Assembly: GCA_018902385.1 (NCBI GenBank)
Contig: JABSSW010000011.1
Coordinates: 434,001 to 498,000 of the forward strand
From: Physcia stellaris
Taxonomy: Eukaryota > Ascomycota > Lecanoromycetes > Caliciales > Physciaceae
Reading direction: 5' to 3'
DNA: 64,000 nucleotides
Part shown: positions 44,803 to 55,449 of the stretch, piece after piece
Layout of the letters: the number at the start of each line of letters is the position of its first letter
Numbering within the stretch: the first letter of the stretch is position 1
Notes under the pieces: generated by a model
Told to the model about the DNA's origin: nothing
Databases searched by the model: none
What the model saw: only the letters and a program-made list of their open reading frames with translations
Program-made: the position numbers and the translations under genes

Positions 44803-46260
44803 TCATCGTCCGTTCCTCGTCACGTCTCGCCTCCCAGGTGGCACGGTCGCGCTCCGCCGAAGGTACGAAGGTCGGCGGTTGGGTGTCGGTGAAGCAGGCC
44901 AATCTTCCGCCATCGCAACACCGCACTCATGTTTCTGTTGGTATCCACGGGCAAGAGCTTCGAACTTCAAGAGCGATTCTCCAGTAATGTGGAGGGTATT
45001 CGGCGGAGTTTGGGTCCACCTAGCTGCACCAGCGCTTGATCGACTTGCGCTCGATAACGATACATTCAGAATCCTATCAACTGCGATCCATCTGCGGCCT
45101 TCCTCTGTCTTGTCTAGCTTTTCAAAGATTGCAATAATTGTCATCGCCGGAATATTTCTCCTCGGCTTCTTTCATAATCTTGAAAGCTTTGTTGAACGCT
45201 CTCAATGCCAGAACGCGATGCTCTTGAATCATCCCCTGCCGCGTCGGTCTATCATCTCCTAATAGAAGATTCGAATGGAGTTGGGCCTCAGGATCGTTCC
45301 ATGATCGTCTGCAAAGTATGGCTTGGCTAACCGGGTTTTCCATCTCAAGAGATGTTGATGCTTAGATTTTGTAAGGGATTACCCCAAACCTATTGCTCAA
45401 ACCGGAGGGAGTCGATTTAACGCCAGACAATGAAACATGCGCGCTGGCGAGAGTTTTCCAATCATCTGACTCTTCGTTGTCAACTTTGTCATCATTTTCG
45501 TCGACCGCGACATACCACGGTAGCAAAGTTCGACGACGTTCGCCAGGCGCCAGTTTGTTGGGCGTTGAGCCGTGCGGGATGGTCGGCAATGTTATCCTTG
45601 CATCGCCGCGTTGGCAAGGAACTGGCAAGAAACTCCCAAAGGTTTTGGCATGTTCAGGTGTCCAAAGTTTTTCGAGGCCATGGATTGGCCTGTCGTGTTT
45701 CCTTGCTTTAGGTTTCGACTGGTCGTTCGAGAGCGGCCCACCAGCGATCGATGACGTGGTGGAAGCCTGGCAAGATTTCTGTGCAATTGCGCGTGGTTTC
45801 GTCATGAATGTGGAGTCACCTGGGGCCGCAAACTTTGCGTAGTACGGATAGCTGACCAATCTGGGATTCAGGTCAGGGCGCAGGCAGACATATATGGCGT
45901 AGTACGTGAGATCGCCGCGCACTAGTTGCTGAATGAGACTGTGCGCCATTGTTCGCAACCAACCATAGTTGGGGCTGCCGTTGCGCTGAGCTTGGTGATG
46001 GAGATACATGTCAAATTCATAGTCAATGAGTGGTCCGATCCCGGGCTCTTTTTTGCCGTTCCATGCTGCGCCCTCGCAGAGCCAGTTGAAAAGCCCTTTG
46101 ATTGTCAAGCTTCCTGTGCGCTGCCACTCTGCCCAAGAATTCTCGCCCACTAATTCCTCCAGGAGGCTCGCGGCGCGCCCTTGTTGAAGATCGAAAAACA
46201 GACTTTTCCTTCGCGACCGATGTTGATAAACACCGTGAGATCTGCTTCAATAGCAGGTCT
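44803..46260 (-). pseudogene. Unrecognised gene remnant, partial paralogue of the next gene
   Basis: The main frame (46150-45362) lacks an ATG and reads AASLLEELVGENSWAEWQRT, GLFNWLCEGAAWNGKKEPGI, YGWLRTMAHSLIQQLVRGDL and VSYPYYAKFAAPGDSTF. A possible 41-nt intron (GTAATC...TTGAG) joins it to MENPVSQAILCRRSWNDPEA and KAFKIMKEAEEKYSGDD; the text then changes frame into EKLDKTEEGRRWIAVDRILN. The AASLL-ELV-E--W-E-QR-G part is about 80% identical in DNA to 46770-46850 in the next gene, with many differences at third positions. The YYAKFAAPGDSTF part recalls a large uncharacterised fungal family, from memory only. Confidence 0.4.
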
Positions 46261-46316
46261 CCTTTTCAATCTAAATTTGGCGGCGAAATGAGGATTCTCT
46301 TTATAGTATAGGCGAT

Positions 46317-48121
46317 TCAATTAGATTGGTGTGCCCAACAAAGCAGTAACTCCGCCCGGAGTTTCTCGGTGGTCATGCTTTTGATTTTAAGACCTATGAA
46401 TCCACCGATTCGATGAAGGTGCCTCCGACACACATGGTCGAGAGCGGTTTCTGGAGTAGTAGCTGGAAGGCGATCGGACCTTGAAATGAAACTCTCGATG
46501 GCTTCAAGGCAATCGGAGTCTTTGCTCATGCCAGCGTCAATGGGGTTTCGTCTCAGGCACTTCTCCAGGAAACTGGATGACAAATCCGTGCTGCAAGAAC
46601 AGCATTTCGAACCTGTCTCGAATTCATAGTCGCCATCACTGCCATTGAAATCGTCTTTGAGATCGTCACTGCTTTCATCGCTTTCTTCATCGGCTGCGCG
46701 ATTTATGGCTGAGTTGTCCGTCTTCCGGCGAAGGGGGTCCCGACCCATTGTTTCCTGCACGCTGCCCTTCTTCCCAAAATTTCTCCTCCACCAATTCCGT
46801 AAGAAGGCTCGCGGCGCGCTGTTTTTGTTCATGAGTATGAAATTCCGGCTTGCCGTTTTCTTTGGATGGCCTCTCAGTGAAAACGCCCCTCTCACAATAT
46901 CCTCGGCGATACTGGTGTCTCCTATGACGAACGCCTGTGATGTGTAAGTAAAGATGTCACCCTGCATGTGTACCTTACTTACACTGTACTCCGGGTTGTT
47001 GAACGGTCTCATGAATGGTTCCACTAGTTGGTACCCGGTATATCTAGCAACTTCTCTTGCTAGTGTGTTCCACACCATGTTGGACTTGAATCTTGTCATG
47101 TACTCGTCGGTGGTCCCCTCTGTGACCTTCGAGGTGGTGGGATTTTGGATCGCCACTATAGGGTATTGGTCGAGTTTTGGGTTCAATTTTACAGAGAAAT
47201 GCTCCCAATCCTCCCAGATGAGTTCGCTGACTAGGGCGATAAGTCCTGAAGCGGCGTCATTACTAAACCCTTTGATGTCGAAGTACTGTGCAGTCAAAAC
47301 ATCTTCAAGCTCATATGGCATGGAACCACGACTATCCCCGTGGCGCTTTGGGCTTTGGGTTGGCCACCGCGTCACTTGTGTCATGACCGAGGTCAGCGCC
47401 GGAACCTTGTGCATAATAGATCCTGTCCATTCTGCTTTGTTCATGAGTGTGACATTCCGGCTTGCGGATTTCTTGGCAGCGCGATACGCTCTCAGGTATT
47501 CATCATCTGTGAGCTGTACTAAGAACTTGCTTGATCTTGCCGTGTCAGGGAATGGTGAGTTCGGTGTCGGTGTGAGGGAATCAATCCAGAAGAGGTCGTC
47601 GATACCTTCTGTGGTCCAGGGCTGTACGGCACAAAGCGCCTTTAATAGCACCATGTCAAAGTACCGCGTCCGCGGCACGATATTGGACATAAAGTCGTTG
47701 ATTCTTTTGAAGAACTTCAGCGTCTTCCGATTCCTTGGGCGCGCGTAGATCGCTGAGTGATGTACCCCCATACCCGCCGATGTCCAGTATCGGTAGAACC
47801 TCTACTTGTCTTGTCCAATACTAGGGAATAGTCAGTTTTGACTCTACTTTGTGACGGACTACTTACCTTATAGCAACTCGAGGTTGCCATTTCGTATGCC
47901 ATCGTTATGGTGAATAACTCCATCCCGCAATCCCAATTGCAGAAGCATTTATTAGAGGGTGTCCAAGGGTATAGATCCTGACATCGTGTTTTCCAGTGGT
48001 AATGGCTGTATATAATGATTGACGTGTGAGGAGTCTGAACGGCGGGACCTATGGAAAGATAAGATATAGACATATAGATATATAGGAGGCGAGAAGAGAT
48101 ACTGCAGGCGGCGCTATCCAT
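46317..48121 (-). CDS. Unknown fungal protein (about 579 residues), two exons
   Basis: Exon 2 is 47801-46317. A GTAAGT intron (47866-47802) joins it in phase to exon 1, read from ATG 48121 (MDSAACSISSRLLYIYMSIS) or from ATG 47923 (MELFTITMAYEMATSSCYK). Exon 1 has a Cys-rich stretch CQDLYPWTPSNKCFCNWDCG. A TATATAAA box at 48247-48240 supports the longer start. The body contains VQPWTTEGIDDLFWIDSLTP, FSVKLNPKLDQYPIVAIQNP and YTGYQLVEPFMRPFNNPEYS; a Ser/Asp-rich linker and a Cys-containing C-terminus follow. No domain recognised. The stretch around 46770-46850 seems conserved in a different frame in the neighbouring paralogue, so the last third may be frameshifted. Confidence 0.5.
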
Positions 48122-48239
48122 GACATGGGAAGGATATTGGCGGAGAGAAAGAGTGGAGTAGGAGAGGAGGGCTGGGTTGGCTCTGGCTTTGGTGGATGTA
48201 TGTAGTGGAGGAGAGAAGAAGTTAGGGAGGAGGAGGGGG

Positions 48240-48247
48240 TTTATATA
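48240..48247 (-). promoter_or_regulatory. TATATAAA box
   Basis: Read on the minus strand, about 120 bases upstream of the 48121 ATG. It is the only clear TATA box between the gene and the tandem repeat upstream. Confidence 0.55.
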
Positions 48248-48370
48248 GTTGAGCAATGTCGCTAAGCCCGGTGAATCACCCTGGACTGGGCGAGGAAGCC
48301 GCATTCCATGGCTCGTGACTGTCGCGTCGACATCGACGGTGACGGACGAGATGAATCAAGTGAGGATTCG

Positions 48371-48760
48371 GTTCAATTCAGCTGTACTACTGGCAGCAGC
48401 GAAGATTGTGAGTTGGGAGAGTGAGCTGCAATAGTGATTTGTGGATAGTGACAGTCTTGGTGACCAGTAAGTTGACAAGAGCTGTGATACATGGGATGAA
48501 TCATCTGATTTTCATTCTAGTTCAGTTCAGCTGTACTACTGGCAACAGCTGAGTTTGTGAGCTGGGAGAGTGAACTGGCTACAGTGATTTGGTGGTAATG
48601 ACAGTCTTGGTGACCAGTAAGTTGATAAGAATCGTGATACATGGGGTGAATCATCTGATCTCCATTCTAGTTCAGTTCAGCTGTACTACTGGCAGCAGGG
48701 GAGACTGTGAGCTGGAGGAGTGAGCTGCAATGGTGATTTGTGGTGGTGACATTCTTTCTA
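48371..48760 (+). repeat. Direct tandem repeat, period about 150 bp, 2.6 copies
   Basis: The word TTCAGCTGTACTACTGGCA recurs at about 48378, 48527 and 48677, spaced 149 and 150 bases. The rest of each unit (GGGAGAGTGA, AGTGATTTG, TGACAGTCTTGGTGACCAGT, GTGATACATGGG, ATTCTAGTTCAG) also repeats with few differences. It lies upstream of the minus-strand gene at 46317-48121. Confidence 0.9.
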
Positions 48761-49346
48761 GAAGGATTGATTTCGGAGTGGATGTTACGAATCGCATTCA
48801 TGATAGAGTTTGCATGCTTATTGAAGGGCGATTTTCAATTGATGCATGCATTATCCCATGCACGGGCTGGGCCCTCGTGGCTTAAAAGGGCAGGCTTATA
48901 TATATAGAAATGCCAAGCTCCGAGGGCCATAATTTGCCCGAGCGTGGGATAGGCTCTGTAGATGACGAAGTGCGAGTCACTGTCTCCACTTTTGATACTG
49001 GACTTATTGCATATTTTAGGGAAGAAGTGATAGTCTATCAGCATTGTGGGGTTGGAACTCTCCTTCAAAGATAAAGCCACAATCATTTGGACGAACCATC
49101 ATGTCTATGTTTCCCAACACCCGGCATCAACCGGCCGTGTTCAGCAGAGAGGGAACAGCAGATTGTCCGATGCCAGTGATCCGTCGAAAACGTCAAGCTA
49201 AAAGTCTACAAAGTCGCCAAACCGCATACCAGCCATCGCCCCTCGAAGATGAAAAGGACTACTGACTTACAGGCCGCTATTCAGCATAGGCAACTTGATC
49301 GAACTATCGATGCCGTGCCAGGAAAGCATGGGCAAAAATTGTAACG
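48761..49346. other. intergenic, no supported gene
   Basis: Minus-strand frame 48835-49086 and plus frame 49044-49265 have no family resemblance. Confidence 0.4.
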
Positions 49347-51030
49347 ATGCGAAGAAAAGAAGATTCCCAACAAGGTCTTAAGCCAGAAAAGAGTTATCCC
49401 AGCCAGAAGCTGGACTCTTTGAGTCACACTCTCGTTGAATTCTCGAGTCGAGGTCTGAAACCAGTGGAAGGGGTTTCCGGTGCCCGTGATTTTGCAGAGA
49501 AGTGCCATACCGAAATTCAACGTTCGTCCCTACCATTTTCGAGGCCATCAGGCCATCCATCATATCTCGATGCATTTACTAGCACCGGTGGAAACCTTGG
49601 AAGAGCCCGCACCGAAAATCCGATTTGTATGATTGCGACCGCGACGAAGGCGCAGAAGATGTCACCGGCAAATGCGTGGTCTTGCGACTCGACCGGAGAG
49701 CTGACTTCATCAATCCCAAGCAGAAATGTGAAACGATCCACAGTATGCACGCCTATCCGAAAGAAACTAGAGCAGGTCACGATCGATAAGGAGCGTGCAT
49801 TATGCAAATGTAAAGAAAAAGTCCATCAAGCTAGAACGGTGACATCAAGTCTGAGCGAAGATCTCAGAAAGCTGAAGCAGACACTTCAAGATTCGGAGTC
49901 AAGGCAGTAGTCGACAAGAAATCATGAGATTGATATTTTGAGAAAGACCCACGAAACTCATGCCGCCAAAGCCAATGCTCAGATCAGCCAAAGGATGAGC
50001 CGATTCGGAGTCTGAAGCAGATGGAGAAAGACAGACGTCGGCTCGAGAACGAGCTAGAGGAGGCGCTTGCGGCGTCTCAAAAGCTCCGTATTAGGATGAA
50101 CGAATGCGAAAGTTGCTCAGTTGATCAATCCCGGATCATGCAGGGTGTAGAGGCAAAGCTGAAAGCGAGCGAGTATAACTAAGAAACAGCGAACATAATA
50201 ATCACCCAATTTACCAATGAGAGCCCCATCGAGAGCTCGGCTACCCGTGAAAAGGATGAGAGGATTATTCGTCAAAATGCATCCTTGGCTCGGAAGCTGA
50301 ACAGAGAAAATCGCTCGAACAAGAAAATCAAAGTTCTGGAAGCTCAAAGCGCAGCCTGGCGATCAGAAATCGAAAGTCCCAATGACAATATTCGTTTAAG
50401 AGATCATACTATTACCGAGAAAGACCTCTCTGTCCGCGCCCTGCATAAGCAAAGCAAAGACTAGGAAACTACAATAGTAAAACATTTGGGAGAGATCAAA
50501 GGCGTGCGACGCAAAGTCGAGACGACTTTGTCAGAATCGGAGGCCAAAGACACCAAAGTCTCCGGACTTGAGAAGGATATCAGCACCAAAGATGGCATTA
50601 TCGATGACCAGATCGCCACCGCCTGCAGGTTAGAGAGGCAAGTCAAGGACCAGAAGCATGTGATAGACAGATACCTAGAGGAAGTTACAAATCTGCGATG
50701 CAACTCCGAGGCAACTCGGGTAGCATCTGACGCGAGAATATCCAGTCTTGAGAAGGAGATTTGCACCAAAAATAAGACCATTTACGAGAAGGTCGCCTCT
50801 GCTCGCATATCAGACGAGGAAAGTAAAGCCCACATAGAAGGACACTCGGCAGCGATTCAGGCCGTGCGACATGAGCTTCAAGAAACTCAGCGGCAAATCT
50901 AGGATGAAATACGTAGATATCGCCAAGCTCGCAAACAGCCTGCAAGGTGGGGAACAACTAATGAACAGTGCTTCAGTGCCAGGAGGACGATCGAGTCGTT
51001 GAACCTGAATATCCTCAGAAAGACTGCTGG
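49347..51030 (+). pseudogene. Coiled-coil protein pseudogene
   Basis: From ATG 49347 (MRRKEDSQQGLKPEKSYPSQ) the text runs through a long heptad-rich coiled coil: EDLRKLKQTLQDSESRQ, DRRRLENELEEALAASQKLR, ASLARKLNRENRSNKKIKVL, KDTKVSGLEKDISTKDGIID, DARISSLEKEICTKNKTIYE and HELQETQRQI. Four in-frame stops (TAG at 49908, 50462 and 50900; TAA near 50178) and one frame change near 49990 break it. Each stop sits where a Gln codon would suit the coiled coil, so each could have come from CAG or CAA by a C-to-T change. Coiled coils of this Lys/Glu-rich kind occur in many filament, SMC-like and spindle proteins; family not assignable. Confidence 0.7.
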
Positions 51031-51289
51031 AACCGATGCATTATCATTTACAATGCAAAACTTCCCTCGAGATAGCAAGGGTTTGCAGTGTATCTTGGGT
51101 GATGCTCCCGTTACCGCGTGGATATGTTTTGTTGTTGTATTTAAGATTCTGCGTACTACTGGTAGAGAGTCGAGGATTTTCAAGACACCATGGTGCATTC
51201 CGTTTTAATTTTCTGCATGACTGATGCAGGTCATACATGTACATGTGGGTATCCGTTTGACGAGTCCTCGAAGGAGACTGGGAACTAGA

Positions 51290-51602
51290 GATGTGCAGAA
51301 CGCACTGGAATCTCTTGGCGGAAAAAAAAATATTTTTCCGCACCTCTCACCAAAAGTTTGCTGCAAAATCACCCACAACTATGACGAAGAATTCTCACAA
51401 TTGAGAAAAACGTATATATTCAAACAATTCATCATGACATGTATAGCTTGTTATGCACAATATCAATTTTCGATCATCTTTCGTCAAATAAAATAGCAAA
51501 AAGTTGTGAAAATTTCAAAAAATGCATCGAAATTTGGTGCGGGTTGCGGATAAGTACACTTTTTTATATAGTGCCAAGACATTCCAGTGCGTTCTGCACA
51601 TC
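51290..51602 (+). mobile_element. TIR element (MITE-like), about 313 bp
   Basis: Left end GATGTGCAGAACGCACTGGA followed by ATCTCTTGGC; right end is its near-perfect reverse complement (GCCAAGACATTCCAGTGCGT TCTGCACATC). A second inner inverted pair (TTCCGCACC / GGTGCGGGTTGCGGA) continues the symmetry. The interior is AT-rich, with A-runs near 51322-51335. No transposase. Target-site duplication not evident. Unrelated in sequence to MITE family A. Confidence 0.8.
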
Positions 51603-51764
51603 CCTGATCATGGGCTTGGCAGCCAAGAAAATGGCTTTTCCACTAACGCCATCGTTTCATCCAATCTGCTGCGGCCGCTGAGCCTCAAGAGCCAATCTTC
51701 CTTCGACTCCAAAAGATGCATCTTCCAATCTTCTTTTGCTACTGTCCTTTCGTGCCATAGAGCG

Positions 51765-53363
51765 ATGGGGCCAAGGTGCTCGCAACGCTTTGATGTCTGG
51801 CTTCTTGAACTTTTCTCCTTGATCCTGCTTGTTGCAAGAACTGTCCAGAGTCAAGGCTTAGAAGCCATCGAAATCAAGGGTTCCAAGTTCTTTTTTCCTA
51901 GTAATGGTAGCCAATTCTTCATCAGAGGGATAATATATCAGCAAGTCCCCTCCTCCGACGACGGCAGCGTGGCCACCAACCTGGCCCGAGCTAGCGCAGA
52001 TAACTTGTATGTGGATCCTCTCACTGATGGCTCTGCCTGCGTGCGCGACATACCTTATCTGCAAAAGCTACGGATCAATGTAGTTCGAAGCTATGGTATC
52101 GATCCAGGGCGCGATCATTCGTCATGTATGAACGATCTGGCAAACGCAGGTATCTACGTTTTGGCCGACCTTCCTGCACCCGGCCTTACGATTAGTGATA
52201 AAAACCCTGTCTGGAATGATGCTTTATATGACCGATATACCCAGGTCATCGATGCCATGCATAATTTTACCAATCTGTTTGGCTTCATTATCGGGGACAA
52301 TGTCATCCAAGGCATTAGCCAAGATGACGCGGGTCCCTACGTCAAGGCTGCAGTAAGGGATATGAAAGCCTACATAAAACAGAAAGACTACCGCATGATC
52401 CCGATAGGCTATGTGAATGACCTCCTTGTAGGAAACGGTGCTGTCATCGACCCGGTCTCCAAAAATACATGGGAGTACTTGAACTGTGGCAACGCGAATG
52501 AGACAATCGATTTCTTTGGCGGCAATGCCGTCAGCTTTTGTAAAGATAGCTCATTCCAAACCTCTGGGTACAAAAACGCTACGGAAGAACTGTCAAACTA
52601 TTCCATACCGACTTTCCTAGCCAGCTACGGATGTGGTCAACGGGTGAACAGAGATTTCGATGAGATACAAGTCATTTATTCAACTAAAATGACTTCTGTT
52701 TGGTCCGGCGGCATTATTTACGAGTACTTCCAACAAGATCCAGAACCCGGATATGGTCTAGTCCTTGTTGATAGTACTGATGTCTCTACGCTTGGGAATT
52801 TTAGAGATGTCTCGACGAACATGGCTTCACAATCCCCGAGGAGTGTTGCTTCGGCGAGCTACCAACCATCTAACACGCCAGCTTCATGCCCAGCGGCTGG
52901 AGCGACTGAGCTACCACCGAATCCCAGGGCAGCCGTGTTGCCCGCTAATTCTTCGACATCGACATCGCCCATAGAAAGTCCTTCAGCTACCGCGCCGCCA
53001 CTGCAAACAACAAGAGATGGTCTTTCCTCTGGTGGCAAAGCTGGGATAGGTATCGGAGTGGCTATAGCGACTATCGCAATCGCAGCCGGTCTGTTCCTAC
53101 TGCATAAAAGAAGGAATGCACGATCGAAACAGAATGGCGACAACAGCGGTCAGTGGAACAAGAGCGAGTTGGCGGCTAACCATGTTGATCGAGAAGACCG
53201 AGGTTACATTCACATGGCTGCTTCTCATCCACGAGCGGAGATGGACGGCGCGATGGTGGATAGAGAAGCCCCCACAGATAGGCCCGTTGTTGAGGCTTCT
53301 GCGGAATCTGAGATCCGGTCAGAGCTGCCCGCGAGGTTGAATGGTGTTTCCACAAAGGACTGA
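51765..53363 (+). CDS. GH72 (Gas/Gel-type) homologue lacking catalytic residues, transmembrane
   Basis: 532 residues. Signal peptide near 1-30 (LLELFSLILLVARTVQSQG). The GH72 fold is clear: GSQFFIRGIIYQ, INVVRSYGIDPG, AGPYVKAAVRDMKAYIKQKD, IDFFGGN and YSIPTFLASYGCG. In active Gas/Gel enzymes, which elongate wall beta-1,3-glucan, the acid/base Glu is in GNEV and the nucleophile Glu in SEYGC. Here they read GDNV (Asn179) and ASYGC (Ser287), so transglycosylase activity is not expected. Instead of a GPI signal there is a Ser/Thr/Pro stalk, a membrane span near 425-447 (IGIGVAIATIAIAAGLFLL), HKRRNAR and an 85-residue cytosolic tail. The start at 51765 is preferred because the upstream open frame runs through the TIR element. 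Single exon. Possibly a wall-glucan-binding sensor. Confidence 0.85.
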   Translation: MGPRCSQRFDVWLLELFSLILLVARTVQSQGLEAIEIKGSKFFFPSNGSQFFIRGIIYQQVPSSDDGSVATNLARASADNLYVDPLTDGSACVRDIPYLQKLRINVVRSYGIDPGRDHSSCMNDLANAGIYVLADLPAPGLTISDKNPVWNDALYDRYTQVIDAMHNFTNLFGFIIGDNVIQGISQDDAGPYVKAAVRDMKAYIKQKDYRMIPIGYVNDLLVGNGAVIDPVSKNTWEYLNCGNANETIDFFGGNAVSFCKDSSFQTSGYKNATEELSNYSIPTFLASYGCGQRVNRDFDEIQVIYSTKMTSVWSGGIIYEYFQQDPEPGYGLVLVDSTDVSTLGNFRDVSTNMASQSPRSVASASYQPSNTPASCPAAGATELPPNPRAAVLPANSSTSTSPIESPSATAPPLQTTRDGLSSGGKAGIGIGVAIATIAIAAGLFLLHKRRNARSKQNGDNSGQWNKSELAANHVDREDRGYIHMAASHPRAEMDGAMVDREAPTDRPVVEASAESEIRSELPARLNGVSTKD

Positions 53364-54483
53364 ACGTGAAGCCATCTGAGCAGTACAAGGATGTCACATG
53401 GCATATCTGGATGTAAGACAATCCAATATGGTACAACGGAAGACAGTATCAACCGTTCTCGGCCGGTTCTTAGTCAGTCCTTCTCGGATAATCCTGTCAA
53501 GATGCAATTGTAGGATCAATCTCAGTACACGCCATTTAGCCCAACATCCTGGATAGACATTGATGCGAATGTCCAATTATGCCTTTCACTGGTCGGGTAT
53601 CACGAAAATGTCTTGATCCATTTGTCCTTCTCATATCGTGAGAGACCATGTTGGTGGTAAAGAAGAAGGCGTGGCCTGAGGACATTGTTATGTCGCTTCT
53701 GAACTTTCAAGCCATCGAGACTGTGTTGAAAAGATAGATCCAACACCCAATTTGCACATAGGACTGCACTCCACCTTGATTGTTCAAGTACGAGTACCTG
53801 GCCTGGCTGGGGGTATCTTCTCGCTTACGGAGGCTGTGCGACCCTCGAGATCCTTGGTGAATCCTTCGCTCTTGGCCACGCCACCATCAGCTGTACTCAA
53901 CAAAACTTGTTCCGTCGTTTCACCAACTCGGAATTCTTCCTTGACTATTTTTTCTTTTCAAGATTCCAGCGACTACGAGCTGACACGGACCGTTTAATGT
54001 CCTCGGCCACTACGTTGGCCTCCCAAGCCATCCCATGTTTCAAACGATACAAAGCCTCCATTCCTTACCACTGAAATTTTCCTAGGACTACTGTTGGCTT
54101 GGATGTTCATCAGTACTACGTACTACAGACACTGCGTAAGCCTGCGGCTTGTCGCGTGCTCCATTGCTATTTGCTACTCAAGGCCTGGCCATCCTTCCGG
54201 GCTTGGATACATCGCAAGATCGCGGCCGAATTTAGTACCAAGCCGCTGTCGAATGTTATGTCTGACCTGAGAATCTACGTTGCAATTCTGAATATATAAG
54301 TCTTGCAGCTGACCTCTTCCATCATCATTATCGTCTTTCTTAGCATCAGCATCAGCATCATCTTCCACAACAGTCGCTATCCCTTTGCATATACATTCTC
54401 TTCAAGATCTCAAATATCTTCTGAAATTGTCCTTATCACTAGAGTCAACCCTCTAGAATTCTATTGTCATTTATTTAATTGAG
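53364..54483. other. intergenic, no supported gene; promoter at right end
   Basis: No gene supported. GAATATATAAGTC near 54289 is a likely TATA box for the gene at 54484, followed by a pyrimidine-rich leader with ATCAGCATCAGCATC repeats near 54344. Confidence 0.5.
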
Positions 54484-55449
54484 ATGGCACCTAAGGCACA
54501 AAAGAGCACTCTTCTCGCCCTCACAACCCTTGCCTCCACGTCTATCGCCTTTCCCCAAATGAACAGCGATTATGCTTCTGACGCATACGGTGGTTCTAGT
54601 GGTATCGCAACTGCACCTACTGGTGGCAGCTACTCGTACTCGTACACTGCCACCATTCCTTCAGGAACCGCTCACTCCTTCCCCTATTCAGCCAGCTTTT
54701 CGACTGGCTCCTCCTATTCCGACAGCTTTTCGACCGGAACCCAGAGCTACCCTACCCAAACTTACTCCACATCCGTTCCAAGCTCAACCGGTAGCCTTTG
54801 CGGAGACATCTCTAACCTCGACGAACGCTGCAATGTGCTTTTCCCTTACGTCGGCCAAGGAGACTTGGCAGCCGTGTGCGAGCTTTTCCTCCAGGCTCAA
54901 AGCAGCGGGTGCAACTGCGGTGGCGGTTCCATCACCACTACCACTCCTCCTTACCCCATAATTACGCCCACTGGCACTGGTATCTTCATAGACACAACCT
55001 CTTACACCTTCTGCGCCGACTGCCCTTCAAGCACACCTGTCTTCTCTGAGACCACAGGTAGTGGATTCGTTACGCCCGGTGTATCTTCCTCGGTCGCTAC
55101 CCCTGTCCCAACTTCTCCAAGCGGTTCGAACACTTCCTTCACCAGCTTCGCGGTCGACACTCCTCTCCCACCATTGACCCGCCCCACTGGAACCGGTATC
55201 ACCTACGCCTCGCCCACTATTTCCTCTGCGGTCGATACACCTTCTCCTTTGACCGCTTCTAGCAGCTATGTCTCAGGTACCGCTGCATACGAATCGTCAA
55301 GCACGACTTGTACTGACCACGAGTCAGGCACGTCTACTGATCATGGCTACGCTACCCCTACACCTGTTTCCGGTACCGTAATTTCTTCCAGCAGTGATTC
55401 TTATGGATCTGCGGCCACTACTTCTCCAGGCGGCTATGGCAGGATGTAA
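54484..55449 (+). CDS. Secreted Ser/Thr-rich protein (321 residues)
   Basis: N-terminal signal region MAPKAQKSTLLALTTLASTS ends near AFPQ. A Ser/Tyr/Thr-rich part with SYSYSYTATIPSGT follows, then a small Cys-containing core: SLCGDISNLDERCNVLFPYV, LAAVCELFLQAQSSGCNCGG, and later FCADCPS. The rest is Ser/Thr/Pro-rich, suited to O-glycosylation, ending TSPGGYGRM with no clear GPI signal. It is a single exon. It does not have the eight-cysteine CFEM pattern. I do not recognise the family. It resembles fungal wall or matrix proteins and shares the general composition, but not the repeats, of the giant protein at 19.8 kb. Confidence 0.75.
   Translation: MAPKAQKSTLLALTTLASTSIAFPQMNSDYASDAYGGSSGIATAPTGGSYSYSYTATIPSGTAHSFPYSASFSTGSSYSDSFSTGTQSYPTQTYSTSVPSSTGSLCGDISNLDERCNVLFPYVGQGDLAAVCELFLQAQSSGCNCGGGSITTTTPPYPIITPTGTGIFIDTTSYTFCADCPSSTPVFSETTGSGFVTPGVSSSVATPVPTSPSGSNTSFTSFAVDTPLPPLTRPTGTGITYASPTISSAVDTPSPLTASSSYVSGTAAYESSSTTCTDHESGTSTDHGYATPTPVSGTVISSSSDSYGSAATTSPGGYGRM

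Noticed and set aside
47700-47825. Patatin-like reading LDIGGYGGTSLSD using the CCCTAG acceptor
   Set aside because: It looked like a DGGGxRG lipase motif, but the frame stops soon after and the long downstream frame does not continue it.
47717-48304. 195-codon minus-strand frame reading through the 47866-47802 intron
   Set aside because: Its second half is intron and a wrong frame of exon 2. Only its part from 48121 to 47867 is kept as exon 1.
51522-51764. 81-residue N-terminal extension of the GH72-like protein
   Set aside because: It is encoded by the TIR element and its flank, and it precedes a good signal peptide that would then be internal.
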